The notes: generated from the letters alone by a model not told the origin. DNA of 64,000 nucleotides from Chryseobacterium sp. E1 (GCA_019203745.1 CP078104.1:4030001-4094000); one strand, 5' to 3'; counted from the first letter of the stretch, positions 18,170 to 29,038 are shown. Made by a program: numbers and translations.

Positions 18170-18585
18170 TGAACTAGTTTCATTACATTGTTGATCCGGC
18201 CTCCTTTTTATAAGGGGCTTTTTGTATAAAAATGATTACGATTACATATCCAAAAAGCAATTTGTTTAAACGCAAAGTTGAATATATCTTTTTAAAATTC
18301 TAAGGGAGCAAAGATGGAATCAATGAGATTGATTCTTTCCAAGCTTGTGGATTATCCTTTTGCTTCATCGGCGACTTTAGTTGTATTTCTTTGCTCCCTC
18401 AAGTAAATAATAGAATTCAATAACCTTTGTGTTTAAATAAGTTGATAAATTATATGGTAAAACTTTACATCTTTAGAAAACAAAACGTAATTTACTCTTT
18501 CTCAACTCTAAGACCTCAACATTCAACGAAATTTGAAAAGTCAAAAAAATCCCGATTTTTGTACTCCTTCAATAAACCCGAGTTC
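18170..18585. repeat. Intergenic region with inverted-repeat element at 18301-18399
   Basis: AGGGAGCAAAGA (18303-18314) and TCTTTGCTCCCT (18388-18399) are perfect inverted 12-base arms 73 bases apart. The interior has no ORF and contains a smaller palindrome-like CAATGAGATTGATTC. A weak terminator-like GCCTCCTTTTTATAAGGGGC precedes a T-run at 18199-18224. An AACTAGTT core flanked by AATGA/TCATT lies at 18168-18184. Confidence 0.5.
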
Positions 18586-20706
18586 ATGAAATTATGTATT
18601 GCCGAGAAACCCAGTGTTGCCAGAGATATCGCCAAAGTATTGGGCGCTACCACGCCTAAACAAGGCTATATGGAAGGAAACGGCTATTGCGTAACATGGA
18701 CGTTCGGACATCTTTGTACCCTGAAAGAACCGCACGACTACGGTCCACAGTTCAAATCCTGGAATCTCTTTTCACTGCCGATTATTCCCAACAGTTTTGG
18801 AATCAAGCTGATCCCGAATAAAGGCGTTGAAAATCAGTTTAAAGTAATCGAGAAATTAGTTGAAGAATGTGATGAGGTCATTAACTGCGGGGATGCCGGG
18901 CAGGAGGGAGAACTCATCCAGCGTTGGGTATTGCAGAAAGCAAAATGCAACAAACCGGTTCAGCGTTTATGGATTTCTTCACTAACGGAAGATGCTATCA
19001 AAGAAGGATTTGCGAGCTTAAAGCCAGCAGAAGATTACAAAAACCTTTATCTGGCCGGAAATGCCAGAGCTATAGGAGATTGGTTGTTAGGGATTAATGC
19101 AACGAGACTTTTCACCAAGAAATTTGGTGGAAATAAAGCGGTCCTTTCCATTGGAAGAGTGCAGACTCCTACATTGGCGATGCTGGTGCAGCGTCAGAAA
19201 GAAATTGATGCTTTTACCACAGAAGAATATTGGGAGCTTAAAACGAAATACCGTGATGTCCTTTTCAGTGCAGCCATAGATCGTTTAAAGACGTTGGAAC
19301 GTGCAGAAAAAGGATTGGAATATCTTAAAGTAAATCCATTTGAGATCGTTTCTTTCGAAATTAAAGAAGGAAAAGAAAAAAATCCAAGACTTTTCGATTT
19401 GACCGGACTTCAGGTAGAAGCCAATAAAAAATACGGATATTCAGCTGAAAATACGCTGAATTATATTCAAAGTCTTTACGAAAAGAAACACGTGACTTAC
19501 CCTCGTGTTGATACTACTTATCTATCCGAAAGTTTATATCCGAAAATAACGGGGATTCTTCAAAAAATGTATCCTTATCAGGATTTGATTGCTCCATTAT
19601 TGGAAGCTCCGATTCCAAAATCAAAGGCTGTTTTCGACGATACAAAAGTAACCGATCACCATGCCATCATTCCTACGGAAATTCCACCTTCTCAGAATTT
19701 GAGCAGGGAAGAAAACTGATTTATGATCTGATTGCAAAGCGTTTCATTGCTGTTTTCTATCCGGAATGTAAAATTTCCAATACTTTAGTAGAAGGAAAAG
19801 TAGGAACCATTCCTTTCAAAACCAGTGGGAGACAGGTTCTTGAAGCAGGATGGAGAGCCGTTTACGCCAAAGAACCGAAAGAGGAAACCACCGATAAGGA
19901 AAAAGAAAAAGAGGAAGAACAAACCATTCCTGAATTTACTGTAGGAGAAACCGGACCCCACGATCCGATGATTCACCAGGGAAAAACAACGCCTCCAAAA
20001 CCTTATACGGAAGCAACACTGCTGAGAGCGATGGAAACTGCCGGAAGCAGGTAGAAGATGAAGAACTGCGTGAAATGTTGAAGAACAACGGGATTGGAAG
20101 ACCATCCACACGTGCCAACATTATAGAAACCCTTTTCAAAAGAAAATACATTGAGAAGAAAAGGAAAAACCTCATCGCTACACAAACCGGAATCCAGCTG
20201 ATTGATACCATCGAAGACGAACTGTTAAAGAGTCCGGAATTGACCGGAGAATGGGAATCCAAACTTCGTAAAATTGAAAAAGGAGAATACGAAGCCAATC
20301 TTTTCAAAGAAGAACTGATACAGATGGTGACCGAGCTTACCAAAAAGGTTGTTGACGGCAAAGGGAAAGTCATCACTCTTCAGGAGGAAGAGAAAGAAGT
20401 GGTGAAAGAAAAGAAAAAAGAGAGCCTGCCCAGAAGAAAGAACTTCAGTCCTGGGAAGAAACGAAATGCCCGAAATGTAAAGAGCATAATCTGATCAAAG
20501 GAAAACGGCCGTAGGCTGCTCCGATTTCAAAAATTGTGGCTTTAAAATTACCTTTGAAATTTTCGAAAAAAATTATCTGATAAACAACTTTTAGACCTAG
20601 TGTTAAAAGGAAAACTTCAAAATTAAAAGGCTTCTCTACCCATCCGGAAGCTATCACAGAAGGTGTTTTGACTTTGACTGACGATTTTCATACACACCTT
20701 AGCTAA
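18586..20706 (+). CDS. topB: DNA topoisomerase III
   Basis: This type IA topoisomerase relaxes and decatenates DNA through a Tyr-DNA link. The start at 18586 (MKLCIAEKPSVARDIAKVLG) matches the family; longer upstream frames lack similarity. Seen are the Toprim motif region EVINCGDAGQEGELIQRWVL, SIGRVQTPTLAMLV and the active-site Tyr in HVTYPRVDTTYLS. The domain-II/III motif reads NNGIGRPSTRANIIETLF. A zinc-ribbon-like tail (CPKCKEHNL) and SDFKNCGF are near the C-terminus. Frame breaks are near 19705 (after LSREE), near 20050, near 20425 and near 20510. The total is about 707 residues. Confidence 0.92.
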
Positions 20707-21006
20707 ACCAATTTTGACATTACCTATTTTTATCGGAGATAAAATCCTTGAGCCTTAAAAATATACAGCTTAAGAAACAATTTGCGCCTTTGCGTTTTCC
20801 AGCCAATCTATACAGAGATTACTACGGAATGACAAGCTGTACAGATAAACTAAGCGTTGTATTTGTCATTCTGAAAGAATCCCGCCTTACCCTTTTACTA
20901 TACAATCACAATCGTTATCTTGTGTACCAATACCCCAACTGGAGACGTAAAATTCCCCTCTTTTGGAGGGGTGGCGAAAATTCAAAGAATTTTTGACGGG
21001 GTGGTT
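20707..21006. repeat. Intergenic stretch with repeat families B and A
   Basis: Family B copy at 20817-20882: GATTACTACGGAATGAC ... TTTGTCATTCTGAAAGAATC, with imperfect right arm. Family A copy at 20937-21006: AACTGGAGACGTAAAATTCC, hairpins CCCCTCTTTTGGAGGGG and AAAATTCAAAGAATTTT, ending GACGGGGTGGTT. The A copy abuts the stop codon of the minus-strand gene at 21007. Upstream (20785-20800) is a TTTGCGCCTTTGCG word like those at 17297 and 17335. Confidence 0.75.
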
Positions 21007-21429
21007 TTACCGGAACAATCTCTCATACCAGGCCCCAACATCACTCTTAATCTCCTCATGATGCTTACATAAAATCAAAGCCAGTTCCAGCTCAGACCTG
21101 TCAGATTTATAAGGATTCAAAGTAAGAAACCCAAAGAAATTTCCATCCTGATCAACAATCGCAGGAGGGTAGGAAGCATAAGCATTCCAGGGAGAATAGG
21201 TGCTGTATGAGCTTCCATAATTTCCATAAGTATTCCATATCGATTTTGAGCTGGAAACGTTTCCGTAATCGCTGAATTTATTCCAAATCGAATTTTTATC
21301 AAAATTATCACAGTTTAAGCATCCCAGATACTGATCCTGATCCGCACCGCCATACAAATGGAGAGTCTGTGCATGAAAAATACAGAATAAGAGAAGACTT
21401 AAAACAATGAACACTTTTTTACAGTACAT
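21007..21429 (-). CDS. Secreted SIWNxYG-repeat hypothetical protein
   Basis: This intact 140-residue protein has signal peptide MYCKKVFIVLSLLLFCIFHA. After a YLGCLNCDNFD segment come near-repeats NSIWNKFSDYG, KSIWNTYGNYG and YSPWNAYASYP, then PPAIVDQDGNFFGFLTLNPY. Similar secreted proteins of unknown function are found in several Gram-negative groups. The paired cysteines in GCLNCDNFD could bind metal or form a disulfide. No neighbours point to a role, and its 3' end is bordered by a family A repeat. Confidence 0.75.
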   Translation of the reverse strand: MYCKKVFIVLSLLLFCIFHAQTLHLYGGADQDQYLGCLNCDNFDKNSIWNKFSDYGNVSSSKSIWNTYGNYGSSYSTYSPWNAYASYPPAIVDQDGNFFGFLTLNPYKSDRSELELALILCKHHEEIKSDVGAWYERLFR

Positions 21430-21523
21430 AAAATAATTACTTTATTGAATAATGACAACTGTCAGAAATAAAAAGACCGGTACTAACCTCCATCTTCTTG
21501 CTTCCATCTTCCAGCCTTATCTA

Positions 21524-22392
21524 TCAGTCTATTTTAAATTTTTTCGGTGATTTTCCGGTGATCTGAGTGAATTTTCTGTAAAAATATTCCAGTGTATTAA
21601 AACCGGATTCAAAACAGATATTCTTAATTCCAATTTCAGGATTGCTGATCAAAAGCTGCTTGGCGTGCTCTATTCTCAACTGGATAATATATTCTACGGG
21701 AGTACAGTTGTAAGAATGTTTAAACTTTTTAAACAGATTGGCTTCACTCATTCCTGCGATCACAGCCAGTTTCTTGATGGTAATCGGTTCTCGGTAATTT
21801 TGTTTGATAAAATGAACCACTTCCTGCAATCCGTTCTGTACATTTCCTGTCTTGTCAGAATACAACAAAATATGTTTTGCGTTGGTCTTCATCAGCTCAT
21901 AAATCAATTCCTTCAGACTTAAGCTTAAAAGAAAATCCGAGGTATTATGAAGATTTCCGTCAATTCTTCTGTTATAAAGATTGGTAAGGCTTCTCCATAA
22001 AGACTCATCCGAGCTTACGAACTTTTTACTGCATTTTCTTTCATCATTATTCCCGTTCTGTCCCAGTCTGGATGCCAGTTTTCAATCACTTCAGAAAATA
22101 CACTGTCAATATATTCCTGCTCAATATTCAATACCAGACATTTCGTAGGTTCTTTGAAAATGGGATGGATATCTATGCTCAGTTCTTTATTGCAGGGCGG
22201 AATAAATACACTTCTTTCGTTAAACTCAAAAGTTTCATCCTCACTGCGAATGATCTTATTGCCACTCAACATCAGCGTGATGACAGGCTTTTCAAAATAG
22301 AAAGGAAAATCATGACAAACCACATTCGTTTCAAATACATTCAATTCACCAAAAGGAATGCTGAAAACAGTTCTTTCTTCGATCTTTTCCAT
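21524..22392 (-). CDS. AraC-family transcriptional regulator
   Basis: This regulator is about 290 residues. The N-terminal half (MEKIEERTVFSIPFGELNVF ...) is a cupin-like sensor domain. The C-terminal AraC DNA-binding domain has two helix-turn-helices, seen as ITIKKLAVIAGMSEANLFKK and the classic ICFESGFNTLEYFYRKFTQI, ending GKSPKKFKID. One frame break lies in the A-run near 22017 (after AVKSS), and the centre (FVSSDESLWRSLTNLYNRRI) is readable in another frame. It is transcribed away from the aldehyde dehydrogenase and GMC oxidoreductase genes with about 100 bases between, so it probably controls them. Confidence 0.88.
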
Positions 22393-22493
22393 GATAGGTA
22401 GAGTTTAGGTTAAAAAAATAGAGAATAGGTAAATGATTTATATCATGTTATTGCCATTTTCGAGCTACGTAAAATACAAAATAATTTAAAACA

Positions 22494-23898
22494 ATGGAAA
22501 ATACATCAGCAGTCAAAGAAACCCATACTCCAGATACCCGGTTTTTATCTCTAAATCCTTCTAATTTGGAGGTTATAGGCGAAGTAACCAATACTTCCCG
22601 TGAGGAGATTGACGCTAAAATTGAGAAAGCAAAAAAGCCCAGAAACTGTGGTCAGCAAGACCGGATGCAGAAAGAAAAGAGATTTTATTAAAAGTAGCGG
22701 AAGCTCTACAGCAAAATTCAAAACAGCTTGCAGAATGGATCACCCGAGAGCAAGGAAAACCGTTGAATGGTCCTGGAGCTAATTTCGAAATGCAGGCTTG
22801 TGTAGGCTGGACGCAGGTTCCGCTTCACTGGATTTGCCTGAAGAAATTGTGTTTGAAGATGAAACCAGAAAAGATGTTTTATATAGAAATCCGATTGGAG
22901 TAGTAGCTGCCATTGCTCCCTGGAACTGGCCTTTGATGATCGCTATCTGGCAGATTATTCCTTCATTGAGAATGGGAAATGCAGTCATCATCAAACCTTC
23001 AGAATATACCACTTTCTGCAGTCTGGAAATGATAAAAGTGATCAACAGTGTCCTTCCTGAGGATATTTTGCAGGTAGTTACCGGCAGAGGAGAGGTAGGA
23101 GGTTATCTTACCTCACATCCGGAAATTGGGAAAATTATGTTTACAGGTTCTATTGCCACGGGGAAGAAAGTCATTGAGGCTTCTGCTAAAAATATGGCCC
23201 GATTAACCCTTGAATGTGGAGGAAATGATGCTGGGATTATTTTACCGGGACTTGATATTGCAAAACATATCGAAGGAATTTTCTGGGGAGCATTTCTGAA
23301 TATGGGACAAACCTGTGCCTGCTTAAAGAGACTATACGTTCATGAAAATGATTACGACAAAGTCGTTAAAGCGTTGGCAGATTACTCATCCAATATTCCG
23401 ATGGGGAATGGCGCTGATGAAGCCAGTATTCTTGGACCTATCCAGAATAAAATGCAGTACGACAAAATTCAGGATCTGATCCGTGATGCTGAAAATATCG
23501 GAGCAGACTTTATATTCAAAGGGCAAAAACCTGATCTGGAAGGCTATTTTATTCCCGTAACGCTGGTTGGAAATGTCGATAACGGAGATCGAATTGTAGA
23601 CGAAGAACAGTTCGGTCCGGTGTTGCCAATTATTAAATACAAGACACTGGAAGAAGCCATCAGCAAAGCAAATGATTCAGAAAACGGACTGGGAGCTTCC
23701 GTTTGGAGTGATGATCTTGACGAAGCCCAGAAAGTAGCTGCCCAGCTGGAAGCAGGAACCGTATGGATCAATCAGCATGGAGCTATCAACCCGTTTGTAC
23801 CGTTTGGAGGGGCAAAACAATCCGGTTATGGAGTAGAATTCGGAGTTGAAGGACTCAAAGCAGTTACCGTTCCTAAAGTAATCAGTATCAAAAAATAA
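22494..23898 (+). CDS. Aldehyde dehydrogenase (NAD(P)+-dependent)
   Basis: This aldehyde dehydrogenase-superfamily enzyme is about 468 residues. It has IAPWNWPLMIAIWQI (cofactor-domain motif), MFTGSIATGKKVIEA, the general-base Glu in LECGGNDAG, and the catalytic Cys in GQTCACLKRLYV. C-terminal family sequence reads PFGGAKQSGYGVEFGVEGLK. Frame breaks are near 22640 (after KAKK) and near 22800. It precedes a GMC oxidoreductase by 16 bases. Together they would oxidise an alcohol to an aldehyde and then to an acid. Confidence 0.9.
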
Positions 23899-23914
23899 AA
23901 CAAATAAAAAACAG

Positions 23915-25465
23915 ATGAAATACGATTTTATAATTGTCGGATCCGGTTCGGCAGGGGCTGTAATAGCCAACAGATTAAGCGAAAATGAAAGTATAAATGT
24001 TCTTCTGCTGGAAGCAGGTCCCGATGATAAAGTGCCTGAAGTAGAAGAACAGGCAGGCTGGCCCGCCATATGGAATACTGAAAGAGACTGGGCCTATCAT
24101 ACCGTTGCTCAGGAACATGCAGGAGGAAATACACGATATTGGCCTCGTGGTAAAACATTGGGAGGTTCAAGTTCCATCAATGGAATGATTTACATCAGAG
24201 GACATCAACAGGATTATGATAGTTGGGCTTATAAAGGATGTGGGCTGGGACTGGGAAAGTGTTTTACCTTACTTTAAAAAATCAGAAACGCATGAAGAGG
24301 GTGCAGATGACATTCATGGAGGGGAAGGACCACTGTATGTAAGTCGTATCAAACATCCGAATGCCATTTCAATAAGCGCTATTGAAGCCTGTAAAGAACT
24401 GGGCTATCCTCTGACAGATGATTTTAACAAAGAAATCTGGGGTGCAGGTCTTAATCATCTCAGCGTAGGAAAAGACCATAAAAGATGTTCTACGGCAAAA
24501 GCATTCTTAGATCCTGTGAAATCGAGACCCAATCTGCATATTCATACCAATGCATTGGCTCAGAGACTGATTTTTGAAGGAGATGAATGTATTGGAGTTC
24601 AGTATCTGAAAGACGGTGAATTAATAGAAATGGAAGCCGAAAAAGAAGTCATTGTATCCTGCGGAACCATAGAATCTGCCAAACTTCTGATGCTTTCCGG
24701 AATTGGTGACAAGCAAGAACTGGAATCTGTAGGAATTCCAGTAGTAAAAGACTTGAAAGGAGTTGGCAAAAACCTACAGGATCACCTTTTGACCAGTGTT
24801 ATTTTTAAAGCTAAAAAGAAATTCCAGCTCCGGAAGCCAATCTGCTGGAAGCTCAATTATTCTGGAAGAGCAAAGAAGAAATGGCTTTCCCTGACCTACA
24901 GCCTTTGTTCATGGGACTTCCTTACTACAGCCCGGGATTCACAGGGCCCGAAAACGCTTTTACATTTTGTGCAGGATTTATCAGACCTGCCAGTAAAGGA
25001 TATATTAAACTGACTTCCTCTGATCCTTCTGTATCACCAGAGATCAATCCGATGTATCTTTCTGAAGAATCTGATCTGGAAGCCCTTTATCAATGCGTTG
25101 AAATATGCCGTGAAATGGGAAGAACAGAAGCCATGAAAGAATGGAATGACGGTGAAATCTATCCCGGAGAAGGAAAAACAAAAGAGGAAGTGATAGATTA
25201 TATCAAAAAATCATGTTCCACCTATCATCATATGACCGGAACCTGTAAAATGGGGATCGACAGCCATTCTGTAGTAGATCCGAGATTGAGAGTATACGGA
25301 ATAAAAGGACTAAGGGTAGCAGATGCATCCATTATGCCGGATGTAGTTTCCGGAAATACCAATGCACCTACCATTATGATTGGTGAAAAAGCTGCCGATA
25401 TGATCAAAGAAGATCATCATCTGAAAGCGTCAGGTTCATCTGAAAAGTTATCGTTTGTTGTGTAA
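23915..25465 (+). CDS. GMC-family FAD oxidoreductase (choline dehydrogenase-like)
   Basis: This flavin-dependent alcohol dehydrogenase of the glucose-methanol-choline family is about 517 residues. It has the FAD dinucleotide fold FIIVGSGSAGAVIANRLSE, the GMC signature WPRGKTLGGSSSINGMIYIR and CGTIESAKLLMLSGIGD. The active-site His region is STYHHMTGTCKMG, and it ends with GNTNAPTIMIGEKAADMI. Frame breaks are near 24237 (after SWAYK) and near 24825 (after FKAKK). It is co-transcribed with the upstream aldehyde dehydrogenase and ended by the terminator at 25489. The true alcohol substrate is unknown; choline is possible but no betaine genes are nearby. Confidence 0.9.
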
Positions 25466-25488
25466 GAGAGATTAAAACCTTGAAAAGT

Positions 25489-25518
25489 AGCCGTTTCGTA
25501 TTTATGGAACGGCTTTTT
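25489..25518 (+). terminator. Intrinsic terminator after the GMC gene
   Basis: AGCCGTTTC and GGAACGGCT form a stem with one mismatch and an 8-base loop, followed by TTTTT, 24 bases after the GMC stop codon. Confidence 0.75.
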
Positions 25519-25539
25519 AACGAAAAAAATTAAAGATCG

Positions 25540-25571
25540 TTGAGATAAAAAGTCTGTAGCACTTACCTTTG
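25540..25571 (+). promoter_or_regulatory. Promoter of the thioesterase gene
   Basis: TTG at 25540-25542 and TACCTTTG at 25564-25571 are 21 bases apart, the same layout as the queA promoter. The predicted transcript start lies only about 10 bases ahead of the ATG at 25587. Confidence 0.65.
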
Positions 25572-25586
25572 TTTAAAATAAAATTC

Positions 25587-26009
25587 ATGACACCAGAAAA
25601 AAAGAAACTCATTACAGACAGCTTCGGCCGTTCAGAAACCTTACAGTTTTATAAAGCAGAACTGCTGGAAGTAGAAACCGATTTTATCTCCATGAAAATC
25701 CCTAAAATGGAAATGATGACCAGAAAGGCAGGAATGTTCAATGGTGCAATGATCGCCTCTTTGGTAGATGTTTCCTCGGGATATGCTGCGGTGAGTCATT
25801 ATGAAGAAGATTGCTATGTAGTAACCGTGGAACTGAAAGTAAATTACCTTCGTCCTGCCATTGGAGACGCCCTGGTTTCAAAATCTTATGTGATCAAAGG
25901 CGGTGCAAAGATCAGTGTGGTTCGTACAGAAATTTATGTTCAGGATGAAAATGGTGGTTCAGAAAGCCATGTGGCTACCTCATTGGTGACAATGATGAAA
26001 ATAAAGTAA
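25587..26009 (+). CDS. Hotdog-fold thioesterase (PaaI-like)
   Basis: This intact 140-residue protein of the 4HBT/PaaI thioesterase superfamily would hydrolyse acyl-CoA or related thioesters in the cytosol. The hotdog helix region is MFNGAMIASLVDVSSGYAAV (residues ~50-69), with the catalytic acid in LVDVSSG and the strand YVVTVELKVNYLRPA following. The ATG at 25587 was chosen over an upstream non-ATG start because it sits just behind the promoter. It is a single-gene unit, and the acyl substrate cannot be told from sequence. Confidence 0.82.
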   Translation: MTPEKKKLITDSFGRSETLQFYKAELLEVETDFISMKIPKMEMMTRKAGMFNGAMIASLVDVSSGYAAVSHYEEDCYVVTVELKVNYLRPAIGDALVSKSYVIKGGAKISVVRTEIYVQDENGGSESHVATSLVTMMKIK

Positions 26010-26126
26010 CACAATCAGGTGAAAAAGAGATAAATATTCCTTGAATAAAGGGTTTTGTGAAATTATTTTTACCGGAATGGAATGGCTTTTGCTCCATAAC
26101 CCCCATAAACATTAAAAAATAAGAAT

Positions 26127-26471
26127 ATGAACCTAATTATCCGATTGTTTGTAACGGCGATAGTAGCCTTTCTTTTAACCAAAATTTTACCAGGAGTACG
26201 CTTTGAAGACTTTTCTGCAGCGATTATTTTTGCTATTGTTTTAGGGGTTTTAAACATATTTGTAAAACCTATCCTGAGTCTTTTCGGTCTTCCGTTAACG
26301 ATTCTGACACTTGGATTCTTTGCACTGGTCATTAATGCAGCCATTATCATGATTGCAGATTATTTTATGGATAGTATGGCGGTAGACGGTTTCTGGTGGG
26401 CATTTATCTTCAGTATTCTGTTGTCAATTGTCACTTCTTTAGCCAATTCAATGTTCTCAGATGGAGATTAA
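26127..26471 (+). CDS. Phage holin family membrane protein (PF04020 type)
   Basis: This intact 114-residue integral membrane protein has four predicted helices: LIIRLFVTAIVAFLLTKIL, AAIIFAIVLGVLNIFVKPIL, LTILTLGFFALVINAAIIMI and WWAFIFSILLSIVTSLANSM. The pattern VKPILSLFGLPLTILTLG is the hallmark of the chromosomal phage-holin-4-2 family, usually housekeeping membrane proteins rather than lysis proteins. No phage genes are nearby. A terminator follows 24 bases after the stop. Confidence 0.85.
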   Translation: MNLIIRLFVTAIVAFLLTKILPGVRFEDFSAAIIFAIVLGVLNIFVKPILSLFGLPLTILTLGFFALVINAAIIMIADYFMDSMAVDGFWWAFIFSILLSIVTSLANSMFSDGD

Positions 26472-26495
26472 TTGATTGAAAATAAATTATATAAC

Positions 26496-26527
26496 AGTCC
26501 GTTGGTGTTAAACCGGCGGGCTTTTTT
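26496..26527 (+). terminator. Intrinsic terminator after the holin-like gene
   Basis: GTCCGTTGGT and ACCGGCGGGC pair with G-T wobbles and a short loop, followed by TTTTTT. It lies 24 bases after the stop codon. Confidence 0.7.
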
Positions 26528-26742
26528 ATGGCTAATTTTGAGTCGAAGAGTTTGGCTGTTGCGGGATACTGAGTGCGGGGATATAGTGATGATGCATATT
26601 TTACCTGTTTTACCCAACTTTATTGTTAATTCTTTCGTCCGTTTTTATTTTAAGTACTAACTTTGGCAATCTTTGAATTTAATAAAAGGATGTAGGAAAT
26701 CAGCTGATTTTGTACATCCGTTAAAAAAATGAATAGCAACAT

Positions 26743-28732
26743 ATGAAACTTAAGTACAGTCTGCTGGCTCTGGCAGCTCCGCTTTTAATGAATGCACAAC
26801 AAGTAATGACGCCTGAAACTCTTTGGACTTTGAAAAAGTTGGAGTACAGGCAGTTTCTCCGGATCAGGCTTCCCTTATTTATAAAGTAGGGCAGGTAGAT
26901 CTGAAAACAGAAAAAACAAAAAATGAGAACTACTTTCTGAATGTTCTCAATAATCAGTCCTCGAAAATAGATTTCGGTAAAAAGCACTTATTCAGTGGGA
27001 TAAAAACGGAATTTATGCTCAGGAAGGAGACAAAATCTATCTTTCAAAAGATGCCGGAAAAACCTGGGCAGAATTTTATACCATCGGTGAAGCAGACAAT
27101 ATCGTAATTTCTCCGGATGGTAAGAGAATTGCTTTCAGCAAGCAGGTTCTGGTAGAAAAATTGATGGGGAAAGATAAATACAGCGATACTCCTAAAACGA
27201 CGGCTCAGGTATATACAGACCTGAACCACAGACACTGGGATTACTTCAATGAAGGAAAGTATAATCACGTATTTGTAGTCAATACTTCAGACAAAGTAGA
27301 AGCAGCCAAAGATCTGTTGGAAGGAAAACATGGGATTCTCCCCAGAGACCTTTCGGTGGAGCTGAAGATTTTATCTGGAGCCCGGATTCTGCACAGCTTT
27401 TATATGTGACCAAGCCTAAGAGCGGTAAAGAATATGCAACAAGCACCAATACAGATATCTTCGCTTATGATATGGCAACGGGTACAACTAAAAACCTGAC
27501 TGAGCCTAACAAAGGATATGACGTTAACCCTAAATTCAGTCCGGACGGAAAATCACTGATCTGGCAGAGTATGGCCAGAGACGGATACGAAGCAGATAAG
27601 AATGATGTAAAGATTATGGACTGGAAGAGTGGGAAGACAACTAACCTTACAGCAGGTTGGGATGACAGCGTTTCAGGAGATGTACTTTGGGGTGCAGATT
27701 CAAAAACGATCTACTTTACGGCAGCTTACAGAGGAACAAAACAACTTTTCTCTTTAGATTCAAAATCCGCAAAAGTACAGCAGATCACGAAAGGAGATTT
27801 TGATGTTAACGAAATTTTTACAGATAATAAAAATTCACTTCTAGTAGGAAGAACAGATGTAAACCATGCTACAGAACTTTTCTCGGTTAATCTTAAAAAC
27901 GGAGAAATGAAGCAGGTTACTGAAGCAAACAAAGATACTTATGCAAAGTTGGCTCAGGGGAAATCTGAACTTAAAATGGTAAAAACTTCAGACGGTAAAG
28001 AAATGGGAGTATGGTTCCACTATCCGCCCAACTTTGACCCGAATAAAAATATCCTACACTGGTATACTGCCAGGGAGGACCACAGTCTGCACTTACTCAA
28101 TATTTCAGCGTAAGATGGAACTTTGCGTTAATGACTGCTAACGGTTACATCGTAGTAGCTCCAAACAGAAGAGGTATGCCGGGCTGGGGACAAAATGGAA
28201 TGAAGAAATTTCAAAAGACTGGGGCGGACAACCGATGAGAGATTATCTGGCTGCAACAGACTTTGCGAAAACTTTACCTTATGTAGACGGTGACAGAGTA
28301 GCAGCTGTAGGAGCCAGTTACGGAGGATACAGTGTATTTATGCTGGCAGGAATCCATGAAAACAGATTCAAAACGTTCATCGCTCACGACGGATTATTTG
28401 ATATGAAATCATGGTACCTTACCACGGAAGAACTTTGGTTTGCAAACTGGGATATCGGTTCTCCATGGGATAAACCTCAACCGAAAGCCTATACAGAATT
28501 TAACCCAAGCAACTTTGTAGAAAAATGGAATAAGCCGATCATGATCGTACAGGGAGGAATTGATTTCCGTGTACCGTACGAACAGGGGCAGGAAGCTTTC
28601 CAGGCTGCAAAATTAAGAGGATTAAAATCTAAGCTGGTATATTTCCCGAACGAAAACCACTGGGTACTTCATCCTCAAAACGGATTGGTATGGCAGAGAG
28701 AATTCTTCGACTGGTTGAAGGAAACTTTATAG
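26743..28732 (+). CDS. S9-family prolyl oligopeptidase/dipeptidyl peptidase, exported
   Basis: This secreted serine peptidase is about 660 residues. The start at 26743 gives signal peptide MKLKYSLLALAAPLLMNAQQ. A beta-propeller domain follows, with WD40-like units such as DVNPKFSPDGKSLIWQSMA and SGDVLWGADSKTIYFTAAYR. The catalytic domain has Ser in VGASYGGYSVFML, Asp in QGGIDFRVPYEQG and His in NENHWVLHPQNG, so the triad is complete. Frame breaks occur near 26825, 26985, 27335, 28045 and 28190. It likely trims dipeptides in the periplasm. A TAACTTTG minus-7-like box lies at 26658-26665, with no clear minus-33. Confidence 0.9.
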
Positions 28733-28749
28733 ACAGACAATATAAAACA

Positions 28750-28818
28750 TCAATAGGAGCGGGCTTTAGCCCGCTTTTTTTATAATCAAAAGTCCAAACG
28801 GCTTTAGCCAAAACCTAA
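28750..28818 (+). repeat. Dispersed repeat family C, copy 2
   Basis: CAATAGGAGCGGGCTTTAGC then CCGC, a T-run and GGCTTTAGCCAAAACCTA. It parallels the copy at 8356-8420. The perfect GCGGGCTTTAGCCCGC hairpin followed by T7 could end the S9 peptidase transcript. Confidence 0.7.
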
Positions 28819-28829
28819 GATAGGCTGAG

Positions 28830-29020
28830 TTTAAGATAAGAGTAGTTGGAAGCTGGGAGCTTGAAGAAGGAAGCTATGGAGTTTGTAATGAGTAGTTTTT
28901 TTCATATTTTCATCTTTTTTAAAACGGTGATATTATTAATGTATGGGTGACTTCTATAAATGGTAAGACTAACAGTAACTTCCAGCCTCCCTCCTCCAGC
29001 TTCCCAATCTGCAAGCAATA
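28830..29020. repeat. Degenerate GGAAGCTGGGAGCTTG / CTTCCAGCCTCC repeats
   Basis: Purine-rich units (GGAAGCTGGGAGCTTGAAG) at 28848-28878 and pyrimidine-rich units (AACTTCCAGCCTCCCTCC) at 28977-29011 are rough inverted counterparts. Another CTTCCATCTTCCAGCC word lies at 21501-21516. No gene was found. Confidence 0.45.
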
Positions 29021-29038
29021 AAATCTCTATATTTGAAT

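Noticed and set aside
18168..18184. Third copy of the AACTAGTT regulatory palindrome
   Set aside because: Only the 8-base core is shared, the CATTTA/TAAATG arms are missing and no minus-7 box follows at the set distance.
18427..18585. N-terminal extension of topoisomerase III
   Set aside because: It lacks family similarity and runs through AT-rich intergenic DNA; the family N-terminus MKLCIAEKPSVARD starts at 18586.
26127..26471. Prophage remnant suggested by the holin-like gene
   Set aside because: The family is a common chromosomal membrane protein and no other phage genes, integrase or attachment sites are nearby.
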